Below are positions 1 to 12,600 of a DNA stretch of 64,000 bases, piece after piece; positions within the stretch are counted from its first letter, which is position 1, and each line of letters begins with the position of its first letter. The translations under genes were made by a program, and so were the position numbers. The notes under the pieces are model-generated. The model was not told the DNA's origin and searched no databases. It saw only the letters and a list, made by a program, of their open reading frames with translations. Source of the DNA: Amyelois transitella (Eukaryota; Arthropoda; Insecta; Lepidoptera; Pyralidae); assembly GCF_032362555.1 (NCBI RefSeq), contig NC_083527.1:5084001-5148000 (forward strand), read 5' to 3'.

Positions 1-40
1 ATGTAGTCTCTATATATGTATGTATGTATGTGTCACCTAC

Positions 41-3000
41 CTTGGACAGTTCCTTGGCCATCTCGAAGGTGCCCACCGTATCCATGTTGCTGGCCATGAC
101 GGGCACCCCCCTGTACGTCTGCCCCGAGTTGCGGAATGTTATCTCCCTGTACAGGTCCACCTGGAAACCAAATAGATAAATAACCATAGATGTAAAAACA
201 TATCTATTCTATATATACATATAATAAATCTGTAGAACGGTCAATTCTGTACATTGAAAATTTTGAAAAAATAAATAGAAAGGGACAGTGTTACTGGATC
301 GATAACAAACACAAATACGTGTATTATATATATACGTTTTCTGTAACTGTTATGTTTAATAAAATATTAAAAAAACATTCATTTATTCATTCCTTTAGTC
401 ACATCTATATACCTTGAGGGGTAGACAGAGCCAAAAGTCTTGAAGAGACTGGTAGGCCACGTTCAGCTGTCTTTATGATAGAATTCAGATTCAAATAGTG
501 ACAGGTTGCTAGCCCATCGCCAAAACAAGAATCCCAACTTAATCACGAACGTTGATTAGGTAAAGCTATGTCTTATCTTTTTTATCTTTCTCACTTAGGT
601 TTACCTGTTATATATTTCCTATTGGTTTACCTCAGGGTTGAACAGAAATTGGTAAAAAAGACGTTTTTGTATCGACCCCCAGGACTAATGACAATAACTT
701 TGGTAATGGTCGTAGGTTTGCATAGGTAATGTTATAACAAAATTCTATCGATCCAAAGTCGTTAACAATTATTCTCCTATCTATATGCATCATCGTTATC
801 GATTACAACTCGATTTATGATCACTATTACGCGATAACAATGTGATAAGTCAAGTATCGAAGCTATATCAGATCATAATCGATGTATTGTTACGTAAATA
901 CATTAATTAATCGATTATCATCGTAGGAAAGTACTGAGTACACTCTCGACTGCATCCGCGTGGAACGAAGATTCCTTTTGAATTTGAATTTGTATTTCTG
1001 CGGTAATTTCGTAAAATCCTCTCTTAGTGCATCCCTACGCCACGTAAGGAACAATTATTTAATTATGACTGACTTACTGATGAGTAGATCAAATTTCAAA
1101 TATTCAAATCAAATGTCATAGTCCTGCCTTATAAAATTTAGGGTGCGTTGATTATATCAATAAATTCACAGTCAGTGTTTTATTTAGATTCCCGGCTGAC
1201 CGCCGAACCAAAAATAAGAAATGCAATAGTATTAATTAATCACTATTTACTCTGAAAGGAATGTACTAAAAAGGAATAGTATACATTTCATCCAGAAAAA
1301 ATACAATAAATTGCAATGATACAATGTGCACGAGTGCGGCGTCGGTCGTCGAATCGGAAAGGTGCCCGGTTAAAATGCATGATGCGCATAAAGGCACCGG
1401 TTCGAATCCCACCGCGGCCAGGTACCAATGACTATTTTCAAAGATATGTACATTAGTTTGAATACTAACCGATAAACTAAACTTGGGATTATTTTCTAGG
1501 CGACGGGCTAACAACCTGTCACTATTTGAAACTCAATTCTATCATTAAGCCAAATAGCTGAACGTGGCCATTCAGTCTTTTCAAGACTGTTGGCTCTGTC
1601 TACCCCGCAAGGGATATAGACGTGACCATATGTATGTATGTATGTACGACTATAAGCGCAATTTTTCGTTATACGGAGACGGAGTCCCGGGCGTACTCTA
1701 TCCTTGTCACAAAACCCAGAAATCAGCTCGCGTGATAACAGTTTTTTACAAAGTAAACGTAACTATAGATTATTTTCGTCTGACAATACAGGTTTGATAC
1801 ATTTCATGGCAAAACGCCAGCAGAATGCGGTGTTGTCTCATACGACGAATTTCTACGGTCATGCACAATAACTATACATACATATGGTCACATCTATGTC
1901 CCTTGCGGGGTAGACAGAGCCAACAGTCTTGAAAAGACTGAATGGCCACGTTCAGCTATTTGGCTTAATGATTGAATTAAGATTCAAATAGTGACAGGTT
2001 GCTAGCCCATCGCCTAAAAAAAAGAAACCCATGTTTGTAAGCCTATCCCTTAGTCGCCTTTTACGACATCCATGGGAAAGGGATGAAGTGGTCCTATTAT
2101 TTTTTGTATTGGTGCCGGGGACCACACGGCACTTTTTTTGAAGGCGGTTAAAAACATATGTCATGCCCTTCAAATTCACAGCTGAACGCTACGCAGCTGT
2201 GCACGATATAAATTATACCGGTTCAGTTCATGCAGTCATGTTATCACAATAATGTGTAATTACAGCTTGTCATCACGAGACTGCTATACACGTGTACAAA
2301 GTTTATAGGTGCAGTCATAATACTGGGTTTAGTCCCGTTTGCGTTCTCCCAGGGGTCGAGCCTTGGGTCTGACTTTAACAACGATAGATAGATAGATAAA
2401 ACTCTTTATTGCACCATAAGAGTAAAACATACAAAACAACACAAAGCAGATAGAGATGGTACAAAGGCAGACTTATCGCTAAAGCAATCTCTTACAGTCA
2501 GCCTTTGGGTGGAAGGAAACCAAACAGGACATCGGCGTTCGATCGAACGATCCAAGTTCTTCATGTTTATATCACACACCAAACTGCTCCAGTATTTAAG
2601 TTGCCTCTCACGGGTCTACTGGATTTTTTTTTTCATTTCTATAAATTAATGCTCTTAATTGTTCATTTGTGTACAAAAAAATTAAATAATCCAAGAGTTA
2701 GTTAGTCAGTTTACACAGATTTCTGGAATTACATTTTAGAATTAACTGTTTTCAAACTTTCACATTACTATTTGTAACAAAACAAATATTAAACGTGCAC
2801 GTAACGTAGGCACCTTTATTTTATTTTGTACGTTTCTTTGAATTGAATTTATTTGAATCTTAATTCAATCATTAAGCATAACAACTGAACGTGGCCTATC
2901 AGTCTTTCAACACTGCTGGCTCTGTCTACCCCGCTAGGGTACGATAAACGTTAGACGTGATTATACATATATGTATATATAATTGGTGAATAATAATGAA

Positions 3001-5932
3001 CCGTTAACCCAAACAGTGGTAATAATTTTGTTTTGTCTCTTGTCCAGACAGATTGATCTAAATTGGCCAACCGATTTCATTAAAGAAAACCAGTTTCGAC
3101 CGGATATATCTGGTTCCCATCGGTTCCGGCACCAGATAAGGCGGTGACAACGGCCGTCAATGTCATTCATCAACCTTTGCTTAAAGATTCATAATAATGG
3201 CACGTTATAACTATTTTTCTTACTGTTGGAACAAGGAATCTACATAGATACATATAATTACCTCAATATCCCTTGCGGGGTAGACGGAGCCAACAATCTT
3301 GTAAAAACTGATAGGCTACGTTCTGCTGTTTGGCTTATTGATAGAATTGAGATTCAAATAGTGACAGGTTGCTAGCCTATCACCTAAAAGAAGAATCTCA
3401 AATTTATAAGTCTATCCCTTAGTCGCATTTTACGATATCCATGGGAATAACATGGAGTGGTCCTATTCTTTTTTTATTGTTGCTGGGAATCACACGGCAC
3501 AAAGCCAAACAGTTGAACGTGACCTATCAGTCTTTTCAAGACTGTTGGCTCTGTCTACCCCAAAAGGGGAGCTCTTTTTTAGGTAATTTTTTGAATCTTA
3601 ATTCTGAATATACTATATTATTAAGTCTACATATGTACATATATTATTAAGAATATTTTTAGTATAAGTATTAGGCTATGCCTATCTTGAATATAATATT
3701 ATTTAATGGCTAGCCCATAGTTAATGATTTCGTTAGGTACTATGTACCTATTTGCGCTTTTATTTCATGCAGGGCTCATTTAATACTCAAGTATTTACGA
3801 CGTCATAAAAAAAACAATAGATATCAAACGATAGACGTAAAAATAAAAATAATGGAGTGAATCACGAAACCATAACTTAACTTTTTTAGGATTGGTACTG
3901 GCAGGCAGTGACTTTTATATTATGAATAATTGTACAATAGGATTCTTTTTTTGAAATGCACGTAACTACGAACCCATTACCCAATTTTTTTACATAAAAT
4001 CAGTTTCATAAAATTGCCACATTTAAATAAAGATATATATTTTTTTAATTTTTTTTTATTTGTAACGAATAAACTCAAAATCTTCTAGACTATTATCTAT
4101 TATCATTGTATTTGGCACAGAAATAGCTAAGTTATGCTATTTTTTTTTCTGAATATCCCACATTCGAATTTCGCGTAGTATCTTGTTTCATATGAAGACA
4201 TTGTATCAGTACTTCTTTGGTTTTTACCCGACATTGCGACGCAAATTAGGATAATGTTTACTCTTTGGTCTGTACATCGTTTTATCATCCAGACTAAGCT
4301 ATAATGAAGGATGAAAGATATAAGTACGGATTAAACCCATATTCTCTCTAACTAATCTTTCCTTAATGCGATAAATCACTAGCGAATTACGTAACTAGTA
4401 TTAAACAAAGTCACTGCCTGTTTGTACGTTTGGATCTTGACTTGACCATGCACCGTAATAAGCCCCTGTAACTAGCGAGTGCAAAGCCGTTTTCATCGCG
4501 CGGAAAACTATCGCTGTTTCGGATCGGGACAGTAATAGTTCGCGCGATAAATAAGGCGTAGCGCGTGCCTTGCGACGTGGGCTGGTCAATTTTATCTCCC
4601 GACATAAAATGGGTTGTCAAACACAACACATAACAAATAACCCCTTGAGGGGTAGACAGAGCCAACAGTCATCAAAAGACTGTAAGGCCACGATCAGCTG
4701 TTTTGCTTAATGATAGAATTGAGATTCAAACAGTGACAGGTTGCTAGCCCATCGCCTATAATTGAAATCCCAAATATATAAGTAAGTCTATCCCTTAGTC
4801 GCCTTTTACGACATCCTTGGAAAAAAGATGGGAAGGTCATATTCTTTTTTCTATTGGTGCCGGGAACCACACAACAAAACACAATAGGTAATAGGATTTT
4901 CAAAATAATTATAATCCAAACTTGATCCAAATTGAGATATTTTTATAAGTAACTAGCCCATAAGGCAAGTTTTAGTCTTTCCCTTCATCGGCTTTTACAA
5001 TCTCCAAGGGAGAAGAGAAGCAGCTGTTACAACGTTTTAAAAAGTACTTAAGGACTGAAAACATTTTGTAGGTTTTATGAAGGTCGAAATATAAAGAATT
5101 TGTATCTATTAAATTTCGTAGACTGACCAAAAAGTCGTAGACAATCGTAGCACATTTACTCGAAATATGTAAATGTAATCGTAGCAGGTCAAATGTGAAA
5201 TGAAATAAATTAGAGCTACGAAAACGCTACGAAGTCTACGAAATTTTTTGGGAAAAATTCTCCGCTTGCTTAAAGATATGAATGTGGATGAAGATGTGAG
5301 CAGGATTATGAGAAAGAAATATGTAGTCTCTGTCTATCCTTCCAGGAAAGAGGCGTGTGTATGTATCTGGAGAGGAGCAAATTTCTTCATACTTACTTAC
5401 TAGGTACCTACATATTAACGATAATCGATCTTTATATGACAGACGCACAGGAAATAAAGGTGAAACATATGGTTTTTAACTTTGTTTACACTAGCGATTA
5501 CCCGCGACTTCGATAGCGTGGAATATAAAGTTTGACAAATATTAATTGTATTATTTATAAAATTTTATTCAGTTGGTAGTTTAAATAAAATTTAAATTAC
5601 AAACAGTTTCACGATTTTTTAAATAAAACATAAACAAATTATATTTATATTTTAAATGGGATTACTAATTTACTTGTATCAATTACAAAACTAGGTGATA
5701 AATTATATTCTAATAAAAAAAATCACTTCCTAGATATACTAGGAAGTTACAGTTAGGTATTCCCATTTGTCTCAAGGAATCCGTCTAAATAAGACGGCCT
5801 TTTCCGATGAACCTTGATCTTTCAGAATCACAGGATTCCACTTACATCATTTCTGCTTCTCAGCGTACTCCGCTTAGGCCTGAGAAGCACATCTTTAAAG
5901 TCCAATTTCACTTCATTTATTATATTAGGCAT
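41..5932 (-). CDS. GMPR: GMP reductase (5' part; gene continues off left edge)
   Basis: GMP reductase uses NADPH to deaminate GMP to IMP in cytosolic purine salvage. Two coding exons are visible. Exon 1 (5846-5932) starts [20 protein letters not shown] and ends at a GTAAGT donor after 29 codons. Exon 2 (41-160) follows a TTTCCAG acceptor, keeps phase 0 and ends at GTAGGT. It encodes 40 residues that include [19 protein letters not shown], the N-terminal part of the IMPDH/GMPR barrel. The joined text matches the start of animal GMP reductases residue for residue over long stretches. The 5.7-kb intron is filled with SINEs. The catalytic cysteine loop and the rest of the barrel lie to the left of the window. 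IMP dehydrogenase is the alternative, but the absence of a CBS-domain insert position and the [10 protein letters not shown] segment favour GMPR. Confidence 0.92.
397..540 (-). repeat. SINE-A, 3' fragment
   Basis: This is the leftmost of about forty copies of one short interspersed element, called SINE-A here. The complete unit is about 260 bp. It opens with GTGCCGTGTGGTTCCCGGCA, has a central stretch reading GATGTCGTAAAAGGCGACTA, and ends in a (TATG)n tail. This copy keeps only the tail-side half and has no clean (CATA)n run. Confidence 0.8.
1266..1490 (+). repeat. tRNA-headed SINE-R, head part
   Basis: A box B-like GGTTCGAATCCC lies near 1411, followed by text shared (in the other orientation) with the region near 59,350-59,440: a CAATGACTATTTTCAAAG run and a diverged TTAGTTTGAATACTAACCGAT. 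This identifies the tRNA-derived head of the SINE called SINE-R here. A SINE-A fragment abuts it on the right. Confidence 0.6.
1492..1646 (+). repeat. SINE-A, 5'-truncated
   Basis: It starts inside the element at the GGCGACGGGCTA segment and ends with a four-unit TATG tail. Confidence 0.8.
1875..2132 (-). repeat. SINE-A, full length
   Basis: Both ends are present: the CATA run at 1875 and the CGGCAC head at 2132. Confidence 0.85.
2384..2510 (-). repeat. LINE-type 3' tail
   Basis: Read on the minus strand, an AAGTCTGCCTTTG-like segment runs into an AATAAAGAG motif and a short (TATC)n tail. Related tails lie near 11,025, 21,965 and 57,822, which suggests 5'-truncated inserts of one LINE family. 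No coding remains. Confidence 0.45.
2855..2985 (+). repeat. SINE-A, 5'-truncated and diverged
   Basis: The GAACGTGGCC...GGCTCTGTCTACCCCGC part is recognisable with several substitutions. Confidence 0.65.
3244..3570. repeat. Two SINE-A copies back to back
   Basis: A full minus-strand copy (3244-3500) is followed directly by a plus-strand tail fragment (3501-3570). The two halves can pair with each other. Confidence 0.75.
4639..4872 (-). repeat. SINE-A, nearly full length
   Basis: The head is intact to GGTGCCGGGAACCACAC. The (CATA)n end is missing. Confidence 0.8.
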
Positions 5933-7674
5933 TGTCACTAAACACTTTATATCTTTGCGTGAAAAGAAAACAATAATTTGTGGAAAACGGCGCGCTCTCC
6001 TCCCGCGCGCGGTATCGACTGCATGGCGGATGGGATTGCCATGTACAAGTTGAAAAATTGCCATTATGGTTACTCCCTCCCTGCGATTATTTGACTCCGT
6101 TGATGTATAGCTTATGTGTAATTAAATAAATAAGAACTTACATCATACGAAACCTTTATCGCAAATACGCTATTTTACTTTGATATTTCCACTAAGAAAA
6201 CTACGTAAAATACTATAGATACTTATATCAAATATCGAGTATTGAATTTTGAGTGTCTCGTGTGAACTTAAGAATAGAATCACTCTTATCTCTCGTGGAT
6301 ACGCTTTTAGGCGACTAAAAGTATATAGTCTTTTATCTATTGTAACGATTATGTCTTATTACTTATTTCCTGTAAACTAGGTCACAACTATCAGGTTCCA
6401 TTTAGGTGAACTTACTTAACCATATCGCTGTTGGAAACCATTGTGTAACACGAGAAATCTTTAATGCATTAACCGCATTATGCCCAAATTCAGTTCACAT
6501 GGCAACACCGACTGCAGTCGTGAGCGTGACAAGTTACGTCACAACACTAGCAAGGGCACACAGAAATACTCGATTTCAGCAGCTAGGTGAAGGTTATGAA
6601 AAAAAAAGAAAACTAGCAAGCCAACCAGTTTATTTTCCATTCTAATTTTAAATATTAAAATTTACGAGATAATTCATAATTTCTTGCTTATTTTTAAATG
6701 CAAAGAAATTCATGCTTTAATCTTTTTTTAATTAGAATTCTTAGCTGCCAGTATTCACGTATTGATATAACAATCAGCTGTTCAGGAACGAGGACGCATG
6801 CGTACGCGGAAGATACCCTGGCCAAATTGAGATGGCATTGAAATCGGAAACGCACGGTCTGTTCTATATTTGGGTGGTTTATCTCTTTTTAATTGCAATA
6901 ATGGAAGATTTATAGGGTTCCGCACCGTTACAGAAAACAACGAATTAAAAAGATAAATTTATCATCAAATTGTTTATAAGTATATATATTGTTGGGATGT
7001 CCCCTTGTCATAGTTAAACCCAAAATTAAATTTATCCAAATACTTAGTCTGCAGGCGCAATAATTAAAAAAGATAAAAAAAAGAGATAAAAGTTTGAAGA
7101 ATTAAGGTACCTATACTATATTTCTTAGTGGCGAGTAGGTAATATATGAATATTATATTGACAATCTGAAGAAACAAAAATCAATTACTCGTTAGCTAAT
7201 GAGTAATATAAAACTATGAATACAAAGTACTTACTTAAGTATAAACTTAATTAAAAAGCCTTTTTTTATAAGGCCTCGATTTTTGTGTACTGATCAAAAA
7301 AGTTTTTCTCCTGTTTGCCTTCAGTTTTAAATTAAACCAACATGTAAATTTCATAGGAAAGTATATTTATTTTTAATAAGTAGTAAAGAAATGAATTTAC
7401 AAAAACAAACATGTTCGTTTCGATCTTCCCACATTAGGTATTTTATAATTAATACTTAACATAATAATTTTTATAACACAACCAAAATATTTAAAAAACA
7501 ATTACTCGCACTGCAATGATATGCTACTAAAACTTTATACCTATATAGTTTTAATAACATTTCGAAAATTAAAATAGGAGATCTATAATTGAAAAAAAAA
7601 AGTTATTTTTTGTAGGTATGTGTATAATTCATATCTAAAAATCTTTGTAACTTTAACCTCTCACATTTTGCCAG

Positions 7675-7852
7675 GTTGGCAGACATCTCCGTTAGTTTTG
7701 TTTGTGCTATTTTTTCCGCTATGTCCTTGGTCATTGGAGGCTTCACAAACATTGGCTATGCTGGTCTTCAGATCTCTTCCGTGGCGATGTACACTCTCCT
7801 CAGATTCGGAACTGTCTGTGTGACAAAAACATATGCTGAATACTCTTTGTAA
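7675..7852 (+). CDS. Unassigned possible terminal exon encoding a hydrophobic segment
   Basis: A polypyrimidine tract ending TTTTGCCAG is followed by an open frame of about 58 residues ending at TAA (7850-7852). It contains two hydrophobic stretches, around SVSFVCAIFSAMSLVIGG and NIGYAGLQISSVAMYTLL, which could be membrane segments. No upstream exon was found on the same strand and no family is recognised. The complementary strand has an acidic frame of similar length, so the coding call is weak. Confidence 0.15.
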
Positions 7853-8154
7853 TCTATTAAATATTACATATCCTCTGTGCGGTAGACAGAGCCAACAGAC
7901 ATTAAATATTATCAATCCGATACCGAATCTTTAAGGCGATGGGACAATTACGTAGGAGTTTTGGGTTGGTCTACCCCGTAAAGGATGATGACGTATATTA
8001 GGTATATATTTATAAAACCGATAGTTTCTCCGTCTGTTACACATTAAAAGCTAAATCAATTTCAATGAAATATTGATTGGAAGTAGTAAAACATACAACA
8101 TAGTTTGAGAAAAAAAAGTCGATTTCGATATGAAACTCTATACATACCTAAAAT

Positions 8155-8243
8155 CACGTCTTTACCCCTTTTGGGGTAGACAGAGTCAACAATCTCGAAA
8201 AGACTTGAGGAATTGATATTCAAATAGTGACAGTTTGCTAGCG
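8155..8243 (-). repeat. SINE-A fragment
   Basis: Only the TTTGGGGTAGACAGAG...CAAATAGTGACAG part remains. Confidence 0.65.
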
Positions 8244-8359
8244 AATAAAACTTTACGAGAACATAAATTCCATAGACATTGGTTTAAGGAATAAATGTCA
8301 TAAAATTTCACAGAGAAAAAAATTAATATTCTGTATTGAACATGTTTTGTTTATTCATA

Positions 8360-8555
8360 GACTAGCGAAGCGACCCGCCCCGGCTTCGCACGGGTGCAAA
8401 ATTATAAATGTTACTATGCATAAAAACCTTCCACTTGAATCACTCTACCTGTTACAAAAAACCGCATCAAAATCCGTTGCGTATTTTTAAAGATTTAAGC
8501 ATACAGACAAACAGACTAAAATAGCGACTTTGTTTTATAATATGTAGTGATATAA
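8360..8555 (-). mobile_element. Helitron-like non-autonomous element, family H3
   Basis: On the minus strand it ends GGGGCGGGTCGCTAGT, preceded by a short GC-rich hairpin, and it starts near TTATAAAACAAAGTCGC. CTAG-T ends with a subterminal hairpin are the Helitron hallmark. Related copies lie at 45,838 and 62,849. Confidence 0.6.
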
Positions 8556-9147
8556 TGTATGATGAGGTAATGATTTGTTCAAAATTCAATATTAGTTTGA
8601 GCCTAGTTTTTTTTTACCAAATATTAATGCCGCCAGTTTCTTGTCCCTATTCTATGCATGAATAGCGATTTGATGTAGATTAATAGAGTTAAAATTACGG
8701 CAAGCGGTCTCATGTTTTTTTTTTCTTTTCAAGAATCATTATTAAATATTTTCAAAAAGATGTACTCTGTTCCCAGGATCATGCGTCTGTGCAACGATTA
8801 ATCTTCTATTGTCTGACACTGGACACGGAGAGTGTTAAACAACTTTTATGTTCTTTTTTTTGTTTTTTTTTAATACAGATTGAATTATTTGTGCTAGAGA
8901 ACGAGTAAAATGCAAGTGATTTAAAAAAAATTGTGCATGAACATAATATTTTGCCTTGATTCTTAACAAAGAGAAATTCAGTAGGTACAAGGGCACTACT
9001 TATTTCTAAAGAAATTAAGAAAGGCATTGGCTTGATGTACATAATAATTAAGATATAAACTTACATAAAATTACTGATATTAATAAACCTAAAACATATT
9101 ATCATAAAATAACACATCAAATAAAAAAACATAGGTGTACTACAAAA

Positions 9148-9579
9148 CCAATACAAAAAAAAATGGGACCACTCCATCTCTTTCCCATGGATGTCGTAAA
9201 AGGCGACTAAGGGATTAGGTTTAGAATAACTTTATTCTCATAAGATTTACATAAAATAAATCACTTACTGAGAAAACAATATTTATATAAGTATGGGCAT
9301 GCATTTTATACAAAATAAATATAAAAAACCAATAGCCTCGACACAGAGGGTATAGAATAATAAATATGAAAAAAATAGTAGGGCAGATCTACGGAGCTAC
9401 GGAGGGATAGGCTTACCTACTTGGGATTCTTTTTTAGGCGATGGGCTTGCAACCTGTCACTATTTGAATCTCAATTCTATCTTAAAGCCAAATAGCTGAA
9501 CGTGGCCCATCAGTCTTTACAAGACTGTTGGCTCTGTCTACCCCGCAAGGGATATAGACGTGATTATACATATGTATGT
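9148..9579 (+). repeat. SINE-A interrupted by a LINE-type tail
   Basis: The head half (9148-9220) and tail half (about 9405-9579) belong to one copy. The sequence between is AT-rich. Read on the minus strand, it carries CTTATGAGAATAAAG before the junction. A GGGATAGG-like motif is present at both junctions and may be the target duplication. Confidence 0.7.
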
Positions 9580-9602
9580 ATGTATTTAAATGGAGATAGA
9601 CA

Positions 9603-12600
9603 TCAAAGTATACCATCGCTGCTGTCCAGCTGGTCGTCGTCCATTTGCGAGGAGAAGATGGCCTCCCGGTAGTTACCGTAGCCGTCGCACTCCACGTCGG
9701 AGCCGGAGCGGCACTTCTCACGAGCGCAATCTGGTCAAAAGTTCATGAGGTAAGGCTCAATACAAAACAAATGCCAATATTGTTAGGCTGAAGCCAGTCT
9801 TCCATAATTGTCCTTCTAGTGTTTTTTTTTCTTTTTAATATATAAATAAACATACACACACAAACAATCACGTCTATATACCTTGCGGGGCAGACAGAGC
9901 CAAAGAGACTGAAAGCCATGTTCAGCTCATTGAGATACAAATAATGACAGGTTGCTAGCCCATCGCTTAAATAAGAATCACAAGTTTGTTAGCCGTAAAA
10001 TATGTGAGAAGCTGCTAGCAGCACTTAATTCTTAGGGTAGGTACATACCGCAGTTCATATTGGAGACCTCGACGCGGGGCACCTTGATCCCCTCAATAAA
10101 AGTACCATCTTCTAGGGCGCAATAGCAGATGAAACGACGACACTGTAAGAACGAACCTTTATATCTTTAGTTATTTATATTTACCGGTACAAAGCCTAGT
10201 CAGGTACAGAGTACCCGAAACCGCCGAGCTTGCATGAAGACAGTTATGAATGTGGATGAAGCGAAAGAAGTATGCAGAGATTGTGGCACGTGGAAAGATG
10301 TGCAGTCTCTGCCTAGTCAAATTTGTTGATAAGGTTTGGTCAGACAGAGATCTGCCTTTCTATCACAGGTTCCTCCCATCATCTGCCATTAAATTTTGTG
10401 CAACTTCCATCGCGGCTAGGACGTAAAACAGAGTCAAATCTAGCATTTGATCAAGTCTTAGTTGCGTTCATAAGTGAGAAGGTATCTTCGTTTATTTGTC
10501 GTTAAAAATTTAGAGTTTCTAGATCCATGTGGTTTACAGCCATACCTGACTTAGATCATACAAACAGTCCAAATCATTCTTTGACTTTGGAGTAGCAGTA
10601 AAAACTCATAACTTATAAACCTACCTAGTGCCGTGTGGTTCCCGGCACCAATACAAAAAAGAATAGGACTTTCCTATGGATGTCGTAAAAGCCGACTAAG
10701 GGGTAGGCTTATAAACATGGGATTCTTCTTTTAGGCGATGGGCTAGCAACCTGTCACTATTTGAATCTCAATTCTATCTTAAAGCCAAATAGCTGAACGT
10801 GGCCTATCAGTCTTTACAAGACTTTGGGCTCTGTCTACCCCGCAAGGGATATAGACGTGATTATATGTATTTATGTAACTTAAACCTGGACAGGAGAATA
10901 GAGCCACAGAGGGGTGCACTGCGGCGCATTGTAATGCAGGTGACCGTCCGGACCATACTTCTTCTTGAAGAACTTCAGCTCCGTCTTACAGGGCTCTGCA
11001 AATCAAAACTCAATTTTTGTTTGTTTGTTTGTAAATTCTTTATTGTACATAACAAATTATAAGTAATACATAAAAAACATTAAAAATAACGACGTACAAG
11101 GGCGGACTTATCCCTGTGAGGGATTTCTTCCAGTCAACCAGGTATTTCAAAGAAATATATTATGAAAAGGGAGTGTTTAATATCCAAATCCGTATGGGCT
11201 GATCGTGAAGCCACGAGGCTTGAAAGCCACAAACATATATAATACATTATAAGGTAAACCAAATCGCGTTTCAAAACAAACTCAAAATATTTTAACGCCA
11301 TCTAGTTATACCTTTTACAATTATTGTTTACATGGACACTAGCGCCTAACGGCAAACCAAAGAAGTCTTTCTCATAGTAAAATAATAAACTTAAACATAA
11401 CCGCCCACCAAGGACAAACCCAGGGTTGTCCTTCAATTTATATCCGCCCACCATGAGGGGATCCCTGATTTATCATTAGTGGGTAAACCAAACGTTATCA
11501 ATTAACTTATACAAACAAAAAACAAAGCAATGGACTGTATTCAAAAACAAAACAATAACTTCTTATGAAGTAATGGGAAGTACAATGATTTTTGAGACTG
11601 GCCGCTTGATATGAGAATTTTTAATTCTCAAGGTAACTACCCGGGTGACACCATCTCTTCCCGGATGTTTTTCAACAATAACACCGTATAACCAACGGCT
11701 TGGGGGCAAGCCATCCTCTTTAACCAAAACTACCTCCCCTATACCAGGTTCGGGGGTGTGTACTGACCACCGATATCTACAATAATACTGAGCCAGATAT
11801 TCCTTTGACCAACAACGCCAAAAATCCTGTAGCATTTTTTGGGTATGCTGCCATCTTCGTAATGAAGAAACATTAGAAGATTGAAAGTTATAATCTGGCG
11901 TAGTAACCAACGTATCACCTGTAATAAAATGTCCCGGAGTTAAAATCATGCCTATATCATTTTCCTTATTCAAACGCGACAAAGGTCTCGAGTTTAGACA
12001 AGCTTCAACTTGAGCCAAAACCGTAGACATTTCTTCGTAAGTGAGTGTCGTATCGCCAATTACACGATTTAAATGACCTTTAACCGACTTTATTCCGGCC
12101 TCCCATAAGCCTCCAAAATTAGGAGCTCGAGGAGGTATAAAGTGCCAACTGGTTCCATTAGTTGCCAAAAACTCTGCTACCTCTCGAGAAATATCCCTTT
12201 TTTCAGACTGGAACATACGCTCGAGTTCTCTGGATGCTCCTAAAAAATTAGTTCCATTGTCACTGTACATATTGTGACAAGGACCACGACGAGCAACAAA
12301 CCTTTTAAATGCCTGCAAGAAACCATTAGTTGTTAAGTCACTAACAGCCTCTATATGTGCAGCCTTGGTGGACATACAAACAAATAAACAGATATAGCCC
12401 TTGTAGGAGTGATGTCCACGTCCTCGAGCTGATCGCATGTTGATCGGTCCGGCAAAGTCTACTCCACTGTTCGCAAACGGTCTGCTTGGAGTCACTCTAA
12501 CCGTTGGTAACTGTCCCATTAATGGTGTTGGAGGGGCCTTTGCAAATCTTATACACCTGACACATTTTCTTATGTGTCCTTTAATCAATTGCTTCATGCC

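Larger units (their letters stand above)
161..5845 (-). other. GMPR intron 1, repeat-rich
   Basis: The 5.7-kb intron runs between a GTAAGT donor and a TTTCCAG acceptor on the minus strand. It contains at least seven SINE-A copies or fragments, a tRNA-like SINE piece and a LINE tail, listed separately. Roughly 560-1260, 3600-4390 and 5460-5760 are AT-rich with no gene-like reading frame seen. Confidence 0.75.
5933..9602. other. Intergenic region between GMPR and the cysteine-rich gene
   Basis: The GMPR promoter is expected within about 300 bp right of 5932. The remainder is AT-rich. It holds a Helitron-like fragment, SINE-A pieces and one unexplained hydrophobic frame near 7675-7852. Confidence 0.7.

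Noticed and set aside
5814-6064. Longer GMPR N-terminus starting MAIFQLVHG at 6064
   Set aside because: The ATG at 5932 gives the conserved start of the family; the upstream residues look like translated untranslated region.
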